Part shown: in pieces, positions 5,785 to 13,500 of the stretch
Position numbering within the stretch: the first letter of the stretch is position 1
Layout: each line of letters starts with the position of its first letter
Virus record (IMG/VR): IMGVR_UViG_3300034407_003972
Coordinates: 1-20,160 of that record
From: a virus
DNA length: 20,160 bases
Reading direction: 5' to 3' (one strand)
Notes under the pieces: model-generated
Told to the model about the DNA's origin: nothing
Database searches by the model: none
The model's input: the letters and a program-made list of their open reading frames with translations, nothing else
Program-made: the position numbers and the translations under genes

Positions 5785-6830
5785 TTTATCAAAGTATAAT
5801 TTAAACCAACACTAAATTTATGCCAACTTCTATTCCAGTACTTATGATAAGTACCTTCAGTAAAGATTCCTAACTGTTTTGTTAGCTTCCATCCAAAAAT
5901 AAATCCACCACCATAATCAACCCAGTTTTTATTTCCAATAGATCTTCTATATGAATACTCACTCTTAAGTGGAATGTGATAAGGTATTACACTACCCCAA
6001 GTATGTACCCAAAAGTCTTTAGTGTAATGATATAAGTCAAATCCTGCTATTAAACTATGATTCCATTGTACAGGTAATTCAGATTCTTTTTTAACCACAT
6101 AATCATCTAGTACGTCTGGAATAACAACTTGTTCCCATACTTCAGGTGATGTAGCTACTAATTCTCCATCTGGGTTAAAGAATTCTCCATTATCATAATC
6201 AACTGTATAGCCTTCTTGTAATGCAAGGTAAGTATAATGTAAATTACCATTATCTAATACCCATTCAGCTAAAGGATCATACCCATATGGTTCAGATATT
6301 CTTTGAACGAATCCAGCATTTAAAGAAAATTTAGTGCCTATCTTCCATCTAAATCTTTGAGATGCTTCAAAGTATTTAATATCAGCAAATCCATTTTGTA
6401 GATATTCAAATTTAGTTAACCACCAATCATCTACATATCTTAAGAAGTGATGCTGGTCTAGATAATTTTGTCCTAATAATCTTCTGTATTGGAATAAGGA
6501 TAAGAATTCAAATCCAGATACTTTACCAATAGTAGCAGCATCACCATAAGATTGCTCAGTACCATCATAAAATACTTTAGCTCTATTTTCATATCCAAAT
6601 CTAGCTATCTTTCTAGCACCTACGCTTACTGAAAAGTCAAATGGTGTTTTAGCTGTTTGTTGCAGTAATGTTCCTGTCGCAACAGAATAAGTATTTACAT
6701 CAGCAATAGAGTTACCTCCATTGATAGCTCCATAAATAGTGGAGTACTTAAATGCACTCTTAATTTTCGGACCAACTTGAGCGTTTGCTATACTAACACA
6801 AAGTACTAATATTAAAGTAATTAATCTCAT
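5781..6830 (-). CDS. Outer-membrane beta-barrel-like protein, 349 aa
   Basis: A clean signal peptide at 1-18 (MRLITLILVLCVSIANAQ) is followed by aromatic-rich alternating strands with polar turns throughout, for example FDFSVSVGARKIARFGYENR, RFRWKIGTKFSLNAGFVQRI, NWVDYGGGFIFGWKL and the ending HKFSVGLNYTLIK. Strand pattern, aromatic girdle (many Tyr/Trp) and a hydrophobic final strand point to an outer-membrane beta-barrel; the terminal Lys is less usual than Phe/Tyr. No TonB box or plug. Phages rarely encode such a protein. Possible roles are receptor masking (superinfection exclusion), altered permeability or outer-membrane weakening at lysis. ATGA overlaps link it to the T9SS cargo gene and the coiled-coil gene. 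Confidence 0.7.
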   Translation of the reverse strand: MRLITLILVLCVSIANAQVGPKIKSAFKYSTIYGAINGGNSIADVNTYSVATGTLLQQTAKTPFDFSVSVGARKIARFGYENRAKVFYDGTEQSYGDAATIGKVSGFEFLSLFQYRRLLGQNYLDQHHFLRYVDDWWLTKFEYLQNGFADIKYFEASQRFRWKIGTKFSLNAGFVQRISEPYGYDPLAEWVLDNGNLHYTYLALQEGYTVDYDNGEFFNPDGELVATSPEVWEQVVIPDVLDDYVVKKESELPVQWNHSLIAGFDLYHYTKDFWVHTWGSVIPYHIPLKSEYSYRRSIGNKNWVDYGGGFIFGWKLTKQLGIFTEGTYHKYWNRSWHKFSVGLNYTLIK

Positions 6831-9295
6831 TCTTTTACTATTGTTTTAATTAATGTTCTACCATTAAATGTCATTACTATATTATAAGTTCCAGCTGCTA
6901 CATCAGATAAATCTATCTCTCTAGGATTATTTTTACTGATAATAACTTGACCTACTATATCTTTTACTTCAACTTTTACTTCCATATCAGTAACAATATT
7001 CAAAGTAGTTCCAACTGGATTAGGATAAACTATAATCTGATTAGGTTTTACATCTGGAAGACCTACTATATCTTGTTGGTCATTACAAACATTATACATT
7101 TCTTGGCATGTTTCATCCCAATTATTATCACAGCAATAATCATCAACTGAAATAACCCAAGCATAACATTGATCATTTAACCAGTATGGATTACCAGGTC
7201 CATCAATACAATCAGCTGCATATAAGCAAGTATCTGGAACGTTAGCATCAGGATCAAAATTATATGCTGAAGCATCCATGCAACCATAAACAGGAATAAT
7301 ACACCCTCCATTATCAACATTTGCTGTTGAGTCATAATTTAGTGCTGTAGGATCTGTACAACCAAATACTGCTAAGGTATAACAAAACTCTTCTGACCAA
7401 TAATCTACTAACGAACTATCAGCTAAATAATATTCTAAGTATCCTGGATTAGAACAAGCTGGTGTGTAATAGCATGAGCCGTCATTAACGTTAGCTGAAT
7501 CTACAAAGTTATAAGCTAGAGAGTCAGTACAACCATATACTTTAGGAATACAATAGTCTCCACAGTATGGAACTCCTTTATATCTAAAAGGAAACTCTTT
7601 GATAGGATCCGTCCATATGTTAGTTCCACCTTGTACTACAGTATCGCCTTCCGGACCTATTAGATAAAAGCCACATTGATCAGCTGAGAAGCCTCCTCCA
7701 CCTTCTGTAAAGAAGAATACTTCAACTTCTTTATTTGCTCTTAGATTTAGAGTAAATGTTTCAGAAATACCATCTTGTGGTCCCATCGTATATCTTGATG
7801 ATATCCAGTTACCTTGTTTTACACCAATCCAGTTACCAAACCAACCATCACCTACTCCATCGGTTATTACTAATGTATAATCACATTCTGGGATGAAGTC
7901 TGGTGTATTAGCAGTTGAATCATAGTTAATTGAATTACTATCTAAACAGCCATACACTTTCAAAGTTTGACAAGCTGGTATGATATTATGAGTAGCTAGA
8001 GGATTATATTCTACATAATTAGAATCAGTACAGCCAAATATTGGCCCTCCAGGATTACAAGGAACCATATTATATAATAAGGATGAATCTACAAATCCAA
8101 AATCTGCATCACCAGGATATAGTTCATAGATTGTATCACAATTACCTTTAGTAACTAATACTTCACCATCTATACCTCCAAAACATGAACCACATAGTCC
8201 GTCTCCAAATTCATCATATAATATAAATTGATATTGACTATTATTTGGTATACAAAGTCTATCCACATAAGTAGTATTACCTTCTTCAAATGGACCTGCT
8301 TGTCCTATAATACTATCATTTTGATCTCTTACTTCCCATTTAGTTTCTTGAGGGTATTGATCAGTTGTTAATTCGATTTCAAGTACTTCACAGCCAGGTG
8401 GACAGGTAATTAAGCAAGTACCATCATCATAATTAGCCCATGGATTCCAGTTAGGTGATGTAGGATCCGTACAACCTGGAATAGCTCCACAAGGTAAGCA
8501 TGATTCCCAACAATATAATGGAAGTACTGTATCACTTTCTAAATCTAATATTCTATTAACGAATCCAAATTCTTCTTCAAAGCATTCATTGTCTTCTCCT
8601 ATAAATGGTAATTCTTGTATATTCCAATTATCTGCTGAGAACTTCCAAGGATAAACTCCTCTTTCTATCTGTAAGGTAGTTTCCCAAATACCATTACCCA
8701 TATCAGTCATTTGGTTACATTCTCCACACCATCCATTGAATACCCCATTTACTTCAGGTGTATCTAAAGGAGGTGCTATAGATACATCTAATCTGAATGT
8801 AACATCATAAATGTATTCGCAAGCAGTTCCAAATAAATCCCATGTAGCAGTTGAATCATAATTAGATGAAGCAGGATCTGAGCATCCTATTATTGGTAAG
8901 AGACATGGATTAGATACAGTAAATGGATACTCCCATTCACTCCAATTAGTATAATCTGGTAAAACTGTAGTGCTAATTTGACCGCACCAATTACCGACAA
9001 AGAAATCTACTTCATCATTTGGTATACTATCGAATCCATTTCCAGCAGCATCCTCTAACCATAGTACATAATCACCTATATTAGGTAGTTCAATGTATTC
9101 AATAATTTCAGTTCGTTGACCTGGAGGTCCATAATTACCTCCTTCATCAATAGTATCTCCAGTTGCTACTTCTTCTACGTACCAAGAAAATTCTTCGGGG
9201 TGAGTATCAGTTTCCAACCTAAATGCTACCCAGCTTGTTTGAGCTGATAGAAATAAAGGTAAAAATGTAAGTAATGTTAATAAATTCTTTATCAT
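6827..9295 (-). CDS. Large secreted multidomain protein with type IX secretion C-terminal signal, 822 aa
   Basis: Signal peptide 1-19 (ending LSAQ) sends it to the periplasm. Two to three beta-domains of the type TxxxPxExxWxVxD...DGxGDG (20-125, 305-395, about 470-560) alternate with seven GC(T/S/L/M)D..A.NY...A repeats (137, 274, 421, 449, 588, 645, 671). Residues 180-230 (VNGVFNGWCGECNQM...WKFSADNW) resemble a carbohydrate-binding E-set domain. Near 717-730 is DDYCCDNNWDETC. Residues 754-822 are a Por_Secre_tail-like domain, IIVYPNPVGTTLNI ... GTYNIVMTFNGRTLIKTIVK, the T9SS sorting signal. So it should cross the outer membrane through host T9SS and be attached or released. About 30 cysteines imply disulphides. 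ATGA overlaps at both ends. Confidence 0.85.
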   Translation of the reverse strand: MIKNLLTLLTFLPLFLSAQTSWVAFRLETDTHPEEFSWYVEEVATGDTIDEGGNYGPPGQRTEIIEYIELPNIGDYVLWLEDAAGNGFDSIPNDEVDFFVGNWCGQISTTVLPDYTNWSEWEYPFTVSNPCLLPIIGCSDPASSNYDSTATWDLFGTACEYIYDVTFRLDVSIAPPLDTPEVNGVFNGWCGECNQMTDMGNGIWETTLQIERGVYPWKFSADNWNIQELPFIGEDNECFEEEFGFVNRILDLESDTVLPLYCWESCLPCGAIPGCTDPTSPNWNPWANYDDGTCLITCPPGCEVLEIELTTDQYPQETKWEVRDQNDSIIGQAGPFEEGNTTYVDRLCIPNNSQYQFILYDEFGDGLCGSCFGGIDGEVLVTKGNCDTIYELYPGDADFGFVDSSLLYNMVPCNPGGPIFGCTDSNYVEYNPLATHNIIPACQTLKVYGCLDSNSINYDSTANTPDFIPECDYTLVITDGVGDGWFGNWIGVKQGNWISSRYTMGPQDGISETFTLNLRANKEVEVFFFTEGGGGFSADQCGFYLIGPEGDTVVQGGTNIWTDPIKEFPFRYKGVPYCGDYCIPKVYGCTDSLAYNFVDSANVNDGSCYYTPACSNPGYLEYYLADSSLVDYWSEEFCYTLAVFGCTDPTALNYDSTANVDNGGCIIPVYGCMDASAYNFDPDANVPDTCLYAADCIDGPGNPYWLNDQCYAWVISVDDYCCDNNWDETCQEMYNVCNDQQDIVGLPDVKPNQIIVYPNPVGTTLNIVTDMEVKVEVKDIVGQVIISKNNPREIDLSDVAAGTYNIVMTFNGRTLIKTIVKE

Positions 9296-9519
9296 GATTT
9301 TGAGCCAAATATTTTTTCGGCTCCCGCAATTCCTAGAGAACCTAATGTTATTAAAACAAATGAATTGTAAATAAATTCATTAATAATTAAATCTTTTCCA
9401 CAGTACCCAGTAGCTAAATCTACTACTGCAAATATTACCATTATGGCAAATGATAAAAATCCAACAACGGATTTTTCATTTATATCATTTTTATCCCTAA
9501 ATAATTCTTTAATCCACAT
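9292..9519 (-). CDS. Two-helix membrane protein, holin-like, 75 aa
   Basis: MWIKELFRDKNDINEKSVVG is followed by helices at about 19-36 (VGFLSFAIMVIFAVVDLA) and 52-69 (NSFVLITLGSLGIAGAEK). Size and two-helix topology fit a class of small phage membrane proteins, some annotated as holins. A longer frame starts at 9543, but the ATG at 9519 has AAAGGA eight bases upstream and a shorter overlap with the holin-like gene, so it is preferred. The stop overlaps the ATG of the T9SS cargo. Confidence 0.65.
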   Translation of the reverse strand: MWIKELFRDKNDINEKSVVGFLSFAIMVIFAVVDLATGYCGKDLIINEFIYNSFVLITLGSLGIAGAEKIFGSKS

Positions 9520-9958
9520 TTCTTTTTCCTTTATGGTTGTCAATTTTATCTAAAATTTCGTTTAATAACTCCATTTTAATAAAACCAGCCATAGAGGCGT
9601 TTTTCAATGCAGAGATGATTTGAAAAACCATGAATGGTAAAACTATAGTTTCGCTTAACCAGGAAACTTTAAATGATACTTCTATACTTAATACTACAAA
9701 TAATATTAACCACCAAGTAAATACATTTCTTAACACTCTTAGGGCTTTGTATGTTTTAAACCCTTCACGCTTTACACCAGCTAATATACCAAAAAATCCA
9801 TCTAATAATACTACAAAACCAACAGATAAAAACTGTTCATTATAAGTCATAGTAATATTAAGGATATGGTCGCAAACGTAGCCCATGAATGCAGAGGAAG
9901 CTAGTATTACCTTTAATGGTAAAGGTAAATTTAAAATTTTTAGTAACGCTTCCTTCAT
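9509..9958 (-). CDS. Putative holin, Phage_holin_4-like, 149 aa
   Basis: Four hydrophobic segments (about 12-30, 44-62, 78-96, 100-118). The second contains VVLLDGFFGILAG, like the LxxLDxxxGxLxA motif of holin family 4, and the C-terminal SALKNASMAGFIKMELLNEI resembles that family's ENxxxLGxP helix followed by a charged tail. It would sit in the inner membrane and permeabilise it at lysis. The resemblance is by eye. It opens a six-gene coupled run and is preceded by an ATATTTAT motif. Confidence 0.6.
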   Translation of the reverse strand: MKEALLKILNLPLPLKVILASSAFMGYVCDHILNITMTYNEQFLSVGFVVLLDGFFGILAGVKREGFKTYKALRVLRNVFTWWLILFVVLSIEVSFKVSWLSETIVLPFMVFQIISALKNASMAGFIKMELLNEILDKIDNHKGKRNVD

Positions 9959-9982
9959 AATGTTTTTTAAAAAACTACACTT

Positions 9983-9990
9983 ATAAATAT
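9983..9990 (-). promoter_or_regulatory. ATATTTAT late-promoter-like motif before the holin-like gene
   Basis: Octamer in the 50-base gap between 10009 and 9958, 24 bases from the ATG. TATATTTA is present, but 20 bases upstream there is CACG rather than TTTG, so it lacks a -33 box. Confidence 0.45.
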
Positions 9991-10008
9991 AATAGCTATT
10001 CTAAAGAT

Positions 10009-11844
10009 TTACGTGTAAGTTCCGGATACTAATTCAGGAGTATACCCTTTAGTTGAGTTAATTGTTTGACCCTTCCGTAATGTTATACCCATATTAAATA
10101 CTGTTAGTGCAGTTTCTTTTTCACCATTAATAATACTAGCACCCTTCGCTCCTAATCCAATAACATATTGTTCGGATTTAGCATTTAGAGTAATAGTAAA
10201 GGAGCCTTTAAAATATATTGTTGTTTTCTTTGTATTTACTTTCTCACTATTTAATGCTGCTGGAATAATTTGACCATTAACCTGCCACGTAGTAACTCCT
10301 GTTTCTTTATCTACAGTTCCTTTATCTGCTATAGCCCATTGTATAGCACGTTCATCAGCCAATCTATCTATAGTATTTTTACCTCCACCACCAGCAGGTT
10401 GGTCTTCATATGCACCAGGTTTAGCAATAATTATAGTATCTTTATTACCAGAGACTATATCTACATATTCTCCTTCAATAGGTAAAGTGCGTCTAAAAGT
10501 AGCTTCCGCTACATAAGGAGCTTTTAAATTATTATCTATAACCCATATTTTGTACTCTGTGTTGTACCATAAAAATGTTGATTCTCCATTAATGGTTCCT
10601 GAATAGGTTGGTAAATCATTAATTTTAGTTTCTAAAGATCGAGTTAACTCTCCTTGAGCATATTTGTTTTCTCCTACTATAGTTACATAATCTACAGTAG
10701 TTGGATATAGATCAGATTGTTTATCTTCAGAAGGCGCTTCCTTATTATCTTCCCCTCTATAAATTTCACCTAAATTATCAAATTCAGCAGTTTCTTTATC
10801 TTTTAAAGTTTCAGCTCCAATTAATCCTTTTAAAGTTGATTTATCAGTAGATTCACTTTTAATTACAGTTTCTACTCTTCCTTTAGTATCTCTTTTAATA
10901 ATTCTATTTTGGGCCATAACTGATGTTACACCAAACTTAGTATCCATATTAGTATCATTAACAATCTCTTCTACTCTCGTTAATTGTATATCTAATTCTT
11001 CTCTAATAGCTTCAGCTTTAACTTCAGTCACACTATCATCTACTCTCATTAATTGATCTCTAAAATCATCTTTTTGAGTATCATTTACTGTATTAGTTTT
11101 AAAATCATTATCGTTACATAGAGTTCCTATTTGCTCATAAAAACTTTCTTTACCATCATCTAGAGTTTTTTCTGATGATGCCTGATTTACTGCTTCACCT
11201 GCTATTTCTGCTGCAGCTTCTAATGTAGTTGTTAATCCTACTACTTTAAGAAAATCAGCATCGTCTGCTGCTAAGTCAATAAAGTTTTCAGATTTCACTC
11301 TATTTCTTTTCTCTACAGGGATATCAATATCATATACTTTACTAGCAAATTCAAAGAAATCAGTAGTAGCTTCTTCTTCTGATTTACCACGATCCATTAT
11401 TGCTTTAATAGCAGTAGTAATAGGAGAGATGATAGTTGAACCTTTAGGAGCTTTTAATTTACCTGTAAATGCTACTCCTGTTACAGCATCTGTTCCTCCT
11501 GTTATTTCTATATCACCTAAAGGAATAAAATCAAATTTAAAGAACCCATTTGAGTCAGTGGTAGTAGTTACTCCTTCAGCTACAGCTAAAACTGTTGCAC
11601 CTGCAATAGGTCCATCAATCCCCTGACCTGAAAAACCCCCAAAAGCTGGTCCATTTCCTGAGGAACCTGCACCTAGTTTTTTTATCATTTGGAGATAAAG
11701 ATTTTCCTTTTCTCTCTTTTCAGCCTCAAATAAAGCTAATTCTTTTAAATATTTTTGCTTTGCTTCTTGAATTGAAAGACCAATATTATCTGGTCTTTGT
11801 AAAAATATTTGCCAAGATCCGGGATTAGGTACACCTAGTAACAT
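10009..11844 (-). CDS. Probable virion structural protein with carboxypeptidase-regulatory-like domain, 611 aa
   Basis: Begins MLLGVPNPGSWQIFLQRPDN, then a charged coiled coil (24-57), a start I associate with structural proteins of marine phages. Residues 62-76 are Gly-rich, and 75-147 (DGPIAGATVLAVAEGVTTTT, DSNGFFKFDFIPLGDIEI) match a CarboxypepD_reg-like beta-sandwich, a domain often used in surface-exposed attachment proteins. Residues about 150-400 are helical and charged; the C-terminal 200 residues are beta-rich with a Gly run (GGGGKN). No signal peptide. Tail or fibre-associated is the best guess. A late-type motif precedes it. Confidence 0.6.
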   Translation of the reverse strand: MLLGVPNPGSWQIFLQRPDNIGLSIQEAKQKYLKELALFEAEKREKENLYLQMIKKLGAGSSGNGPAFGGFSGQGIDGPIAGATVLAVAEGVTTTTDSNGFFKFDFIPLGDIEITGGTDAVTGVAFTGKLKAPKGSTIISPITTAIKAIMDRGKSEEEATTDFFEFASKVYDIDIPVEKRNRVKSENFIDLAADDADFLKVVGLTTTLEAAAEIAGEAVNQASSEKTLDDGKESFYEQIGTLCNDNDFKTNTVNDTQKDDFRDQLMRVDDSVTEVKAEAIREELDIQLTRVEEIVNDTNMDTKFGVTSVMAQNRIIKRDTKGRVETVIKSESTDKSTLKGLIGAETLKDKETAEFDNLGEIYRGEDNKEAPSEDKQSDLYPTTVDYVTIVGENKYAQGELTRSLETKINDLPTYSGTINGESTFLWYNTEYKIWVIDNNLKAPYVAEATFRRTLPIEGEYVDIVSGNKDTIIIAKPGAYEDQPAGGGGKNTIDRLADERAIQWAIADKGTVDKETGVTTWQVNGQIIPAALNSEKVNTKKTTIYFKGSFTITLNAKSEQYVIGLGAKGASIINGEKETALTVFNMGITLRKGQTINSTKGYTPELVSGTYT

Positions 11845-11859
11845 TTGTTATTTTTGTTT

Positions 11860-11867
11860 ATAAATAT
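11860..11867 (-). promoter_or_regulatory. ATATTTAT late-promoter-like motif before the 611-aa gene
   Basis: Octamer in the 23-base gap between 11868 and 11844, 15 bases from the ATG. No TTTG at the expected distance upstream. Confidence 0.45.
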
Positions 11868-12563
11868 TTAACTTTTTATAAGATATCTATTTTTCTTTCT
11901 AATTAAAGTAATAGAGTCAGAATAAAGAGAGTCTCCTTCCATATCCATAATTTCGTTAGGATTGAATTGGGCTCCTAAAAATCTAGTTTCAAAATGTAAG
12001 TGGGGTCCTAATGAATTTCCTGTACTACCTATTCTACCAATTGGTGTGCCATTTATAATAGTATCTCCTTCTTCTACTAATAATTCTCTAAAATGGGCAT
12101 AGTAAGTTTCAATACCATTAAAATGTCTAATAATGACTAAATTGCCATACCCACCATTGTAACCATAACGAGCCCATCTTACTACTCCATCAAAAGCTGC
12201 TCTTGTTGTATCTCTATTATTATAACCAATATCTAGAGCACCATGCCATCCCTGACGTCTGTAACCATAACCACTTGTAACTTTACCTCCTACAGGAAAA
12301 GTAAATTCACCTGTATCTAAAACTAAAACTAAACTTACTGAATCTGGGTACCCATTATAAGGTTTAAAATGCATATAACTAAGATCTCCTCCTTCATATA
12401 GCGTATCAGCTTTTAAAGTGTCGGGAGTTGTAGGTAAAGGTAAAACTGGCTCTTCAATCTGTATTTGGATTAGTTCTGGTACTGGGTGATGTTTAGTATA
12501 TGTTTTTTGCATAAACATAAAGGTAATCGCCAGTAGTAGCATTGCTAAATAATATTTTTTCAT
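11868..12563 (-). CDS. M23 family metalloendopeptidase, exported, 231 aa
   Basis: Peptidoglycan cross-link endopeptidase of the lysostaphin/LytM type. An N-terminal hydrophobic segment (MKKYYLAMLLLAITFMFMQK) is a signal peptide or anchor; a Pro-rich linker follows. The catalytic domain (about 85-200) has all expected motifs: WHGALDIG with zinc ligands H107 and D111, YYAHF with H157, and GPHLHFE with H188 and zinc ligand H190. So it should be active in the periplasm. Export by Sec makes it independent of a holin, and it could be used during lysis or as an envelope-modifying enzyme. It follows tRNA-Lys by 86 bases. Confidence 0.9.
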   Translation of the reverse strand: MKKYYLAMLLLAITFMFMQKTYTKHHPVPELIQIQIEEPVLPLPTTPDTLKADTLYEGGDLSYMHFKPYNGYPDSVSLVLVLDTGEFTFPVGGKVTSGYGYRRQGWHGALDIGYNNRDTTRAAFDGVVRWARYGYNGGYGNLVIIRHFNGIETYYAHFRELLVEEGDTIINGTPIGRIGSTGNSLGPHLHFETRFLGAQFNPNEIMDMEGDSLYSDSITLIRKKNRYLIKS

Positions 12564-12649
12564 AATAAATGTTTAATTGAAAAATATGGCTAGATTAAGC
12601 CGCGATATGTAATCGTTGGAAATACATATGAATAAGATGTTGTAAAACG

Positions 12650-12722
12650 TGACTCGGCTGGGGTTCGAACCCAGGACCCATACATTAAAAGTGTATTGCT
12701 CTACCAGCTGAGCTACCGAGTC
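12650..12722 (-). tRNA. tRNA-Lys (anticodon UUU)
   Basis: Folds by eye into a full cloverleaf of 73 nt: acceptor GACTCGG/CCGAGTC with discriminator A, D-arm GCTC/GAGC with AGCTGGTA loop, anticodon stem ATACA/TGTAT with loop CTTTTAA, T-arm CTGGG/CCCAG with TTCGAAC. No CCA is encoded. Its 5' end lies one base after the stop codon of the DUF6150-like gene, so it must be processed out of a longer transcript. It decodes AAA/AAG, codons frequent in this AT-rich DNA. Confidence 0.95.
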
Positions 12723-12723
12723 A

Positions 12724-13026
12724 TTAGTAGGTCTCCCAAGGATTATTTACTCTAAAAACAAGTTTATCAGCTTGATATCTATAATCCACCCAAAATACTT
12801 TATAACGAGCTTGGTGGGGATAATCAACCATATACCAATGATGCCTTTGTTCATCGGCCTGAAATTGATAATCAGTTATCCAATATTTAATATCAGCTTG
12901 ATAGGGATAATCCACTTCATATAATAAAATATCTGCCTGATAAGCATAGTCTACCTCAAACATTGTTTGAGAAAAACTAATAAAAGGTAAAAATATTAAA
13001 GTAAAAAGTATATTTTTAATAAACAT
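12724..13026 (-). CDS. DUF6150-like exported repeat protein, 100 aa
   Basis: A signal peptide (MFIKNILFTLIFLPFISFSQ) precedes five to six tandem units of 13-14 residues: EVDYAYQAD, EVDYPYQAD, ITDYQFQAD, MVDYPHQAR, WVDYRYQAD and a degenerate VNNPWE. The VDYxxQAD repeat is the hallmark of DUF6150, small Bacteroidota proteins of unknown function, as I recall the family. The product should be periplasmic and beta-structured. The ATG at 13026 is chosen over a TTG six bases upstream; it lies two bases after the upstream stop. Confidence 0.75.
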   Translation of the reverse strand: MFIKNILFTLIFLPFISFSQTMFEVDYAYQADILLYEVDYPYQADIKYWITDYQFQADEQRHHWYMVDYPHQARYKVFWVDYRYQADKLVFRVNNPWETY

Positions 13027-13028
13027 AA

Positions 13029-13223
13029 TCAAAAATAGTTATAACCTACTATTACTACTGTAAAAATACCTACAATTAACATCAAAAAAAATCCAGTCAT
13101 CTTTACAAGAAAACTAGAGCTAATTGGGGTTTGTTCAGCATCAGCTTTAGTACCTTCTGATATTAAAGTATAAACTCCAATAGAAAATAAAGCTGTTACT
13201 AATGATGCTAAAAATCCTACCAT
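13029..13223 (-). CDS. Two-helix membrane protein, 64 aa
   Basis: Begins MVGFLASLVTALFSIGVYTL, then a polar loop (SEGTKADAEQTPISSS) and a second helix (GFFLMLIVGIFTVVIVGYNY). A longer frame reaches 13280, but that part overlaps another gene; ATG 13223 forms a TAATG junction with the upstream stop and is preferred. A hairpin membrane protein of this size could be a holin or antiholin, but no family signature confirms it. Confidence 0.65.
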   Translation of the reverse strand: MVGFLASLVTALFSIGVYTLISEGTKADAEQTPISSSFLVKMTGFFLMLIVGIFTVVIVGYNYF

Positions 13224-13393
13224 TACTGATTTTTTAGAATATTTAAGTAAATGCCAGCACATAAGATGGATGGTACCCATTGACCAACAAACATAGCTTG
13301 TTCTACATTACCTGTAAAATAAAAGTATTCAGAAGCTACTAAACTAATAACTGCTGTACTTAGAATAATAAAATTAGATTTCGAAATTTTCAT
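13223..13393 (-). CDS. Small membrane protein, 56 aa
   Basis: Begins MKISKSNFIILSTAVISLVA; a first helix at about 7-21, a loop with EYFYFTGNVEQ, then a second hydrophobic segment, WVPSILCAGIYLNIL. Found by reading the space between tRNA-Arg and the next gene. It ends in a one-base TAATG overlap with the 64-aa membrane protein, so the two are probably translated together and may form a pair. Unknown function. Confidence 0.6.
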   Translation of the reverse strand: MKISKSNFIILSTAVISLVASEYFYFTGNVEQAMFVGQWVPSILCAGIYLNILKNQ

Positions 13394-13419
13394 AGTATAA
13401 AATTAAAATTAAAAAATAG

Positions 13420-13491
13420 TACTCCCAGGAGGAATCGAACCTCCATCAAAGCTTTAGAAGAGCCTCGTTTTATCCGTTAAACTATGGGAGC
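13420..13491 (-). tRNA. tRNA-Arg (anticodon UCU)
   Basis: A 72-nt cloverleaf: acceptor GCTCCCA/TGGGAGT (one G-U pair) with discriminator A, D-arm GTTT/AAAC, anticodon stem AGGCT/AGCTT with loop CTTCTAA, T-arm GGAGG/CCTCC with TTCGATT. No encoded CCA. It begins nine bases after the nuclease gene's stop. It reads AGA/AGG, which dominate Arg codons here, complementing tRNA-Lys(UUU). Confidence 0.93.
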
Positions 13492-13500
13492 ATAGGTTGA

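Noticed and set aside
6827-9295. Window as host chromosome or an island
   Set aside because: One-directional packed small genes, holin-like and endolysin genes, fibre proteins and phage-type tRNAs surround the T9SS cargo, and its coupling to holin-like genes puts it inside the phage operon.
12588-12601. Hairpin GGCT-TAATCT-AGCC followed by ATATTTTTC downstream of tRNA-Lys
   Set aside because: A four-pair stem is too weak to call a terminator; the 86-base gap otherwise shows no gene or clear motif.
13224-13280. N-terminal extension of the 64-aa membrane protein
   Set aside because: It overlaps the 56-aa gene in another frame, and the TAATG junction at 13223 gives a better start.
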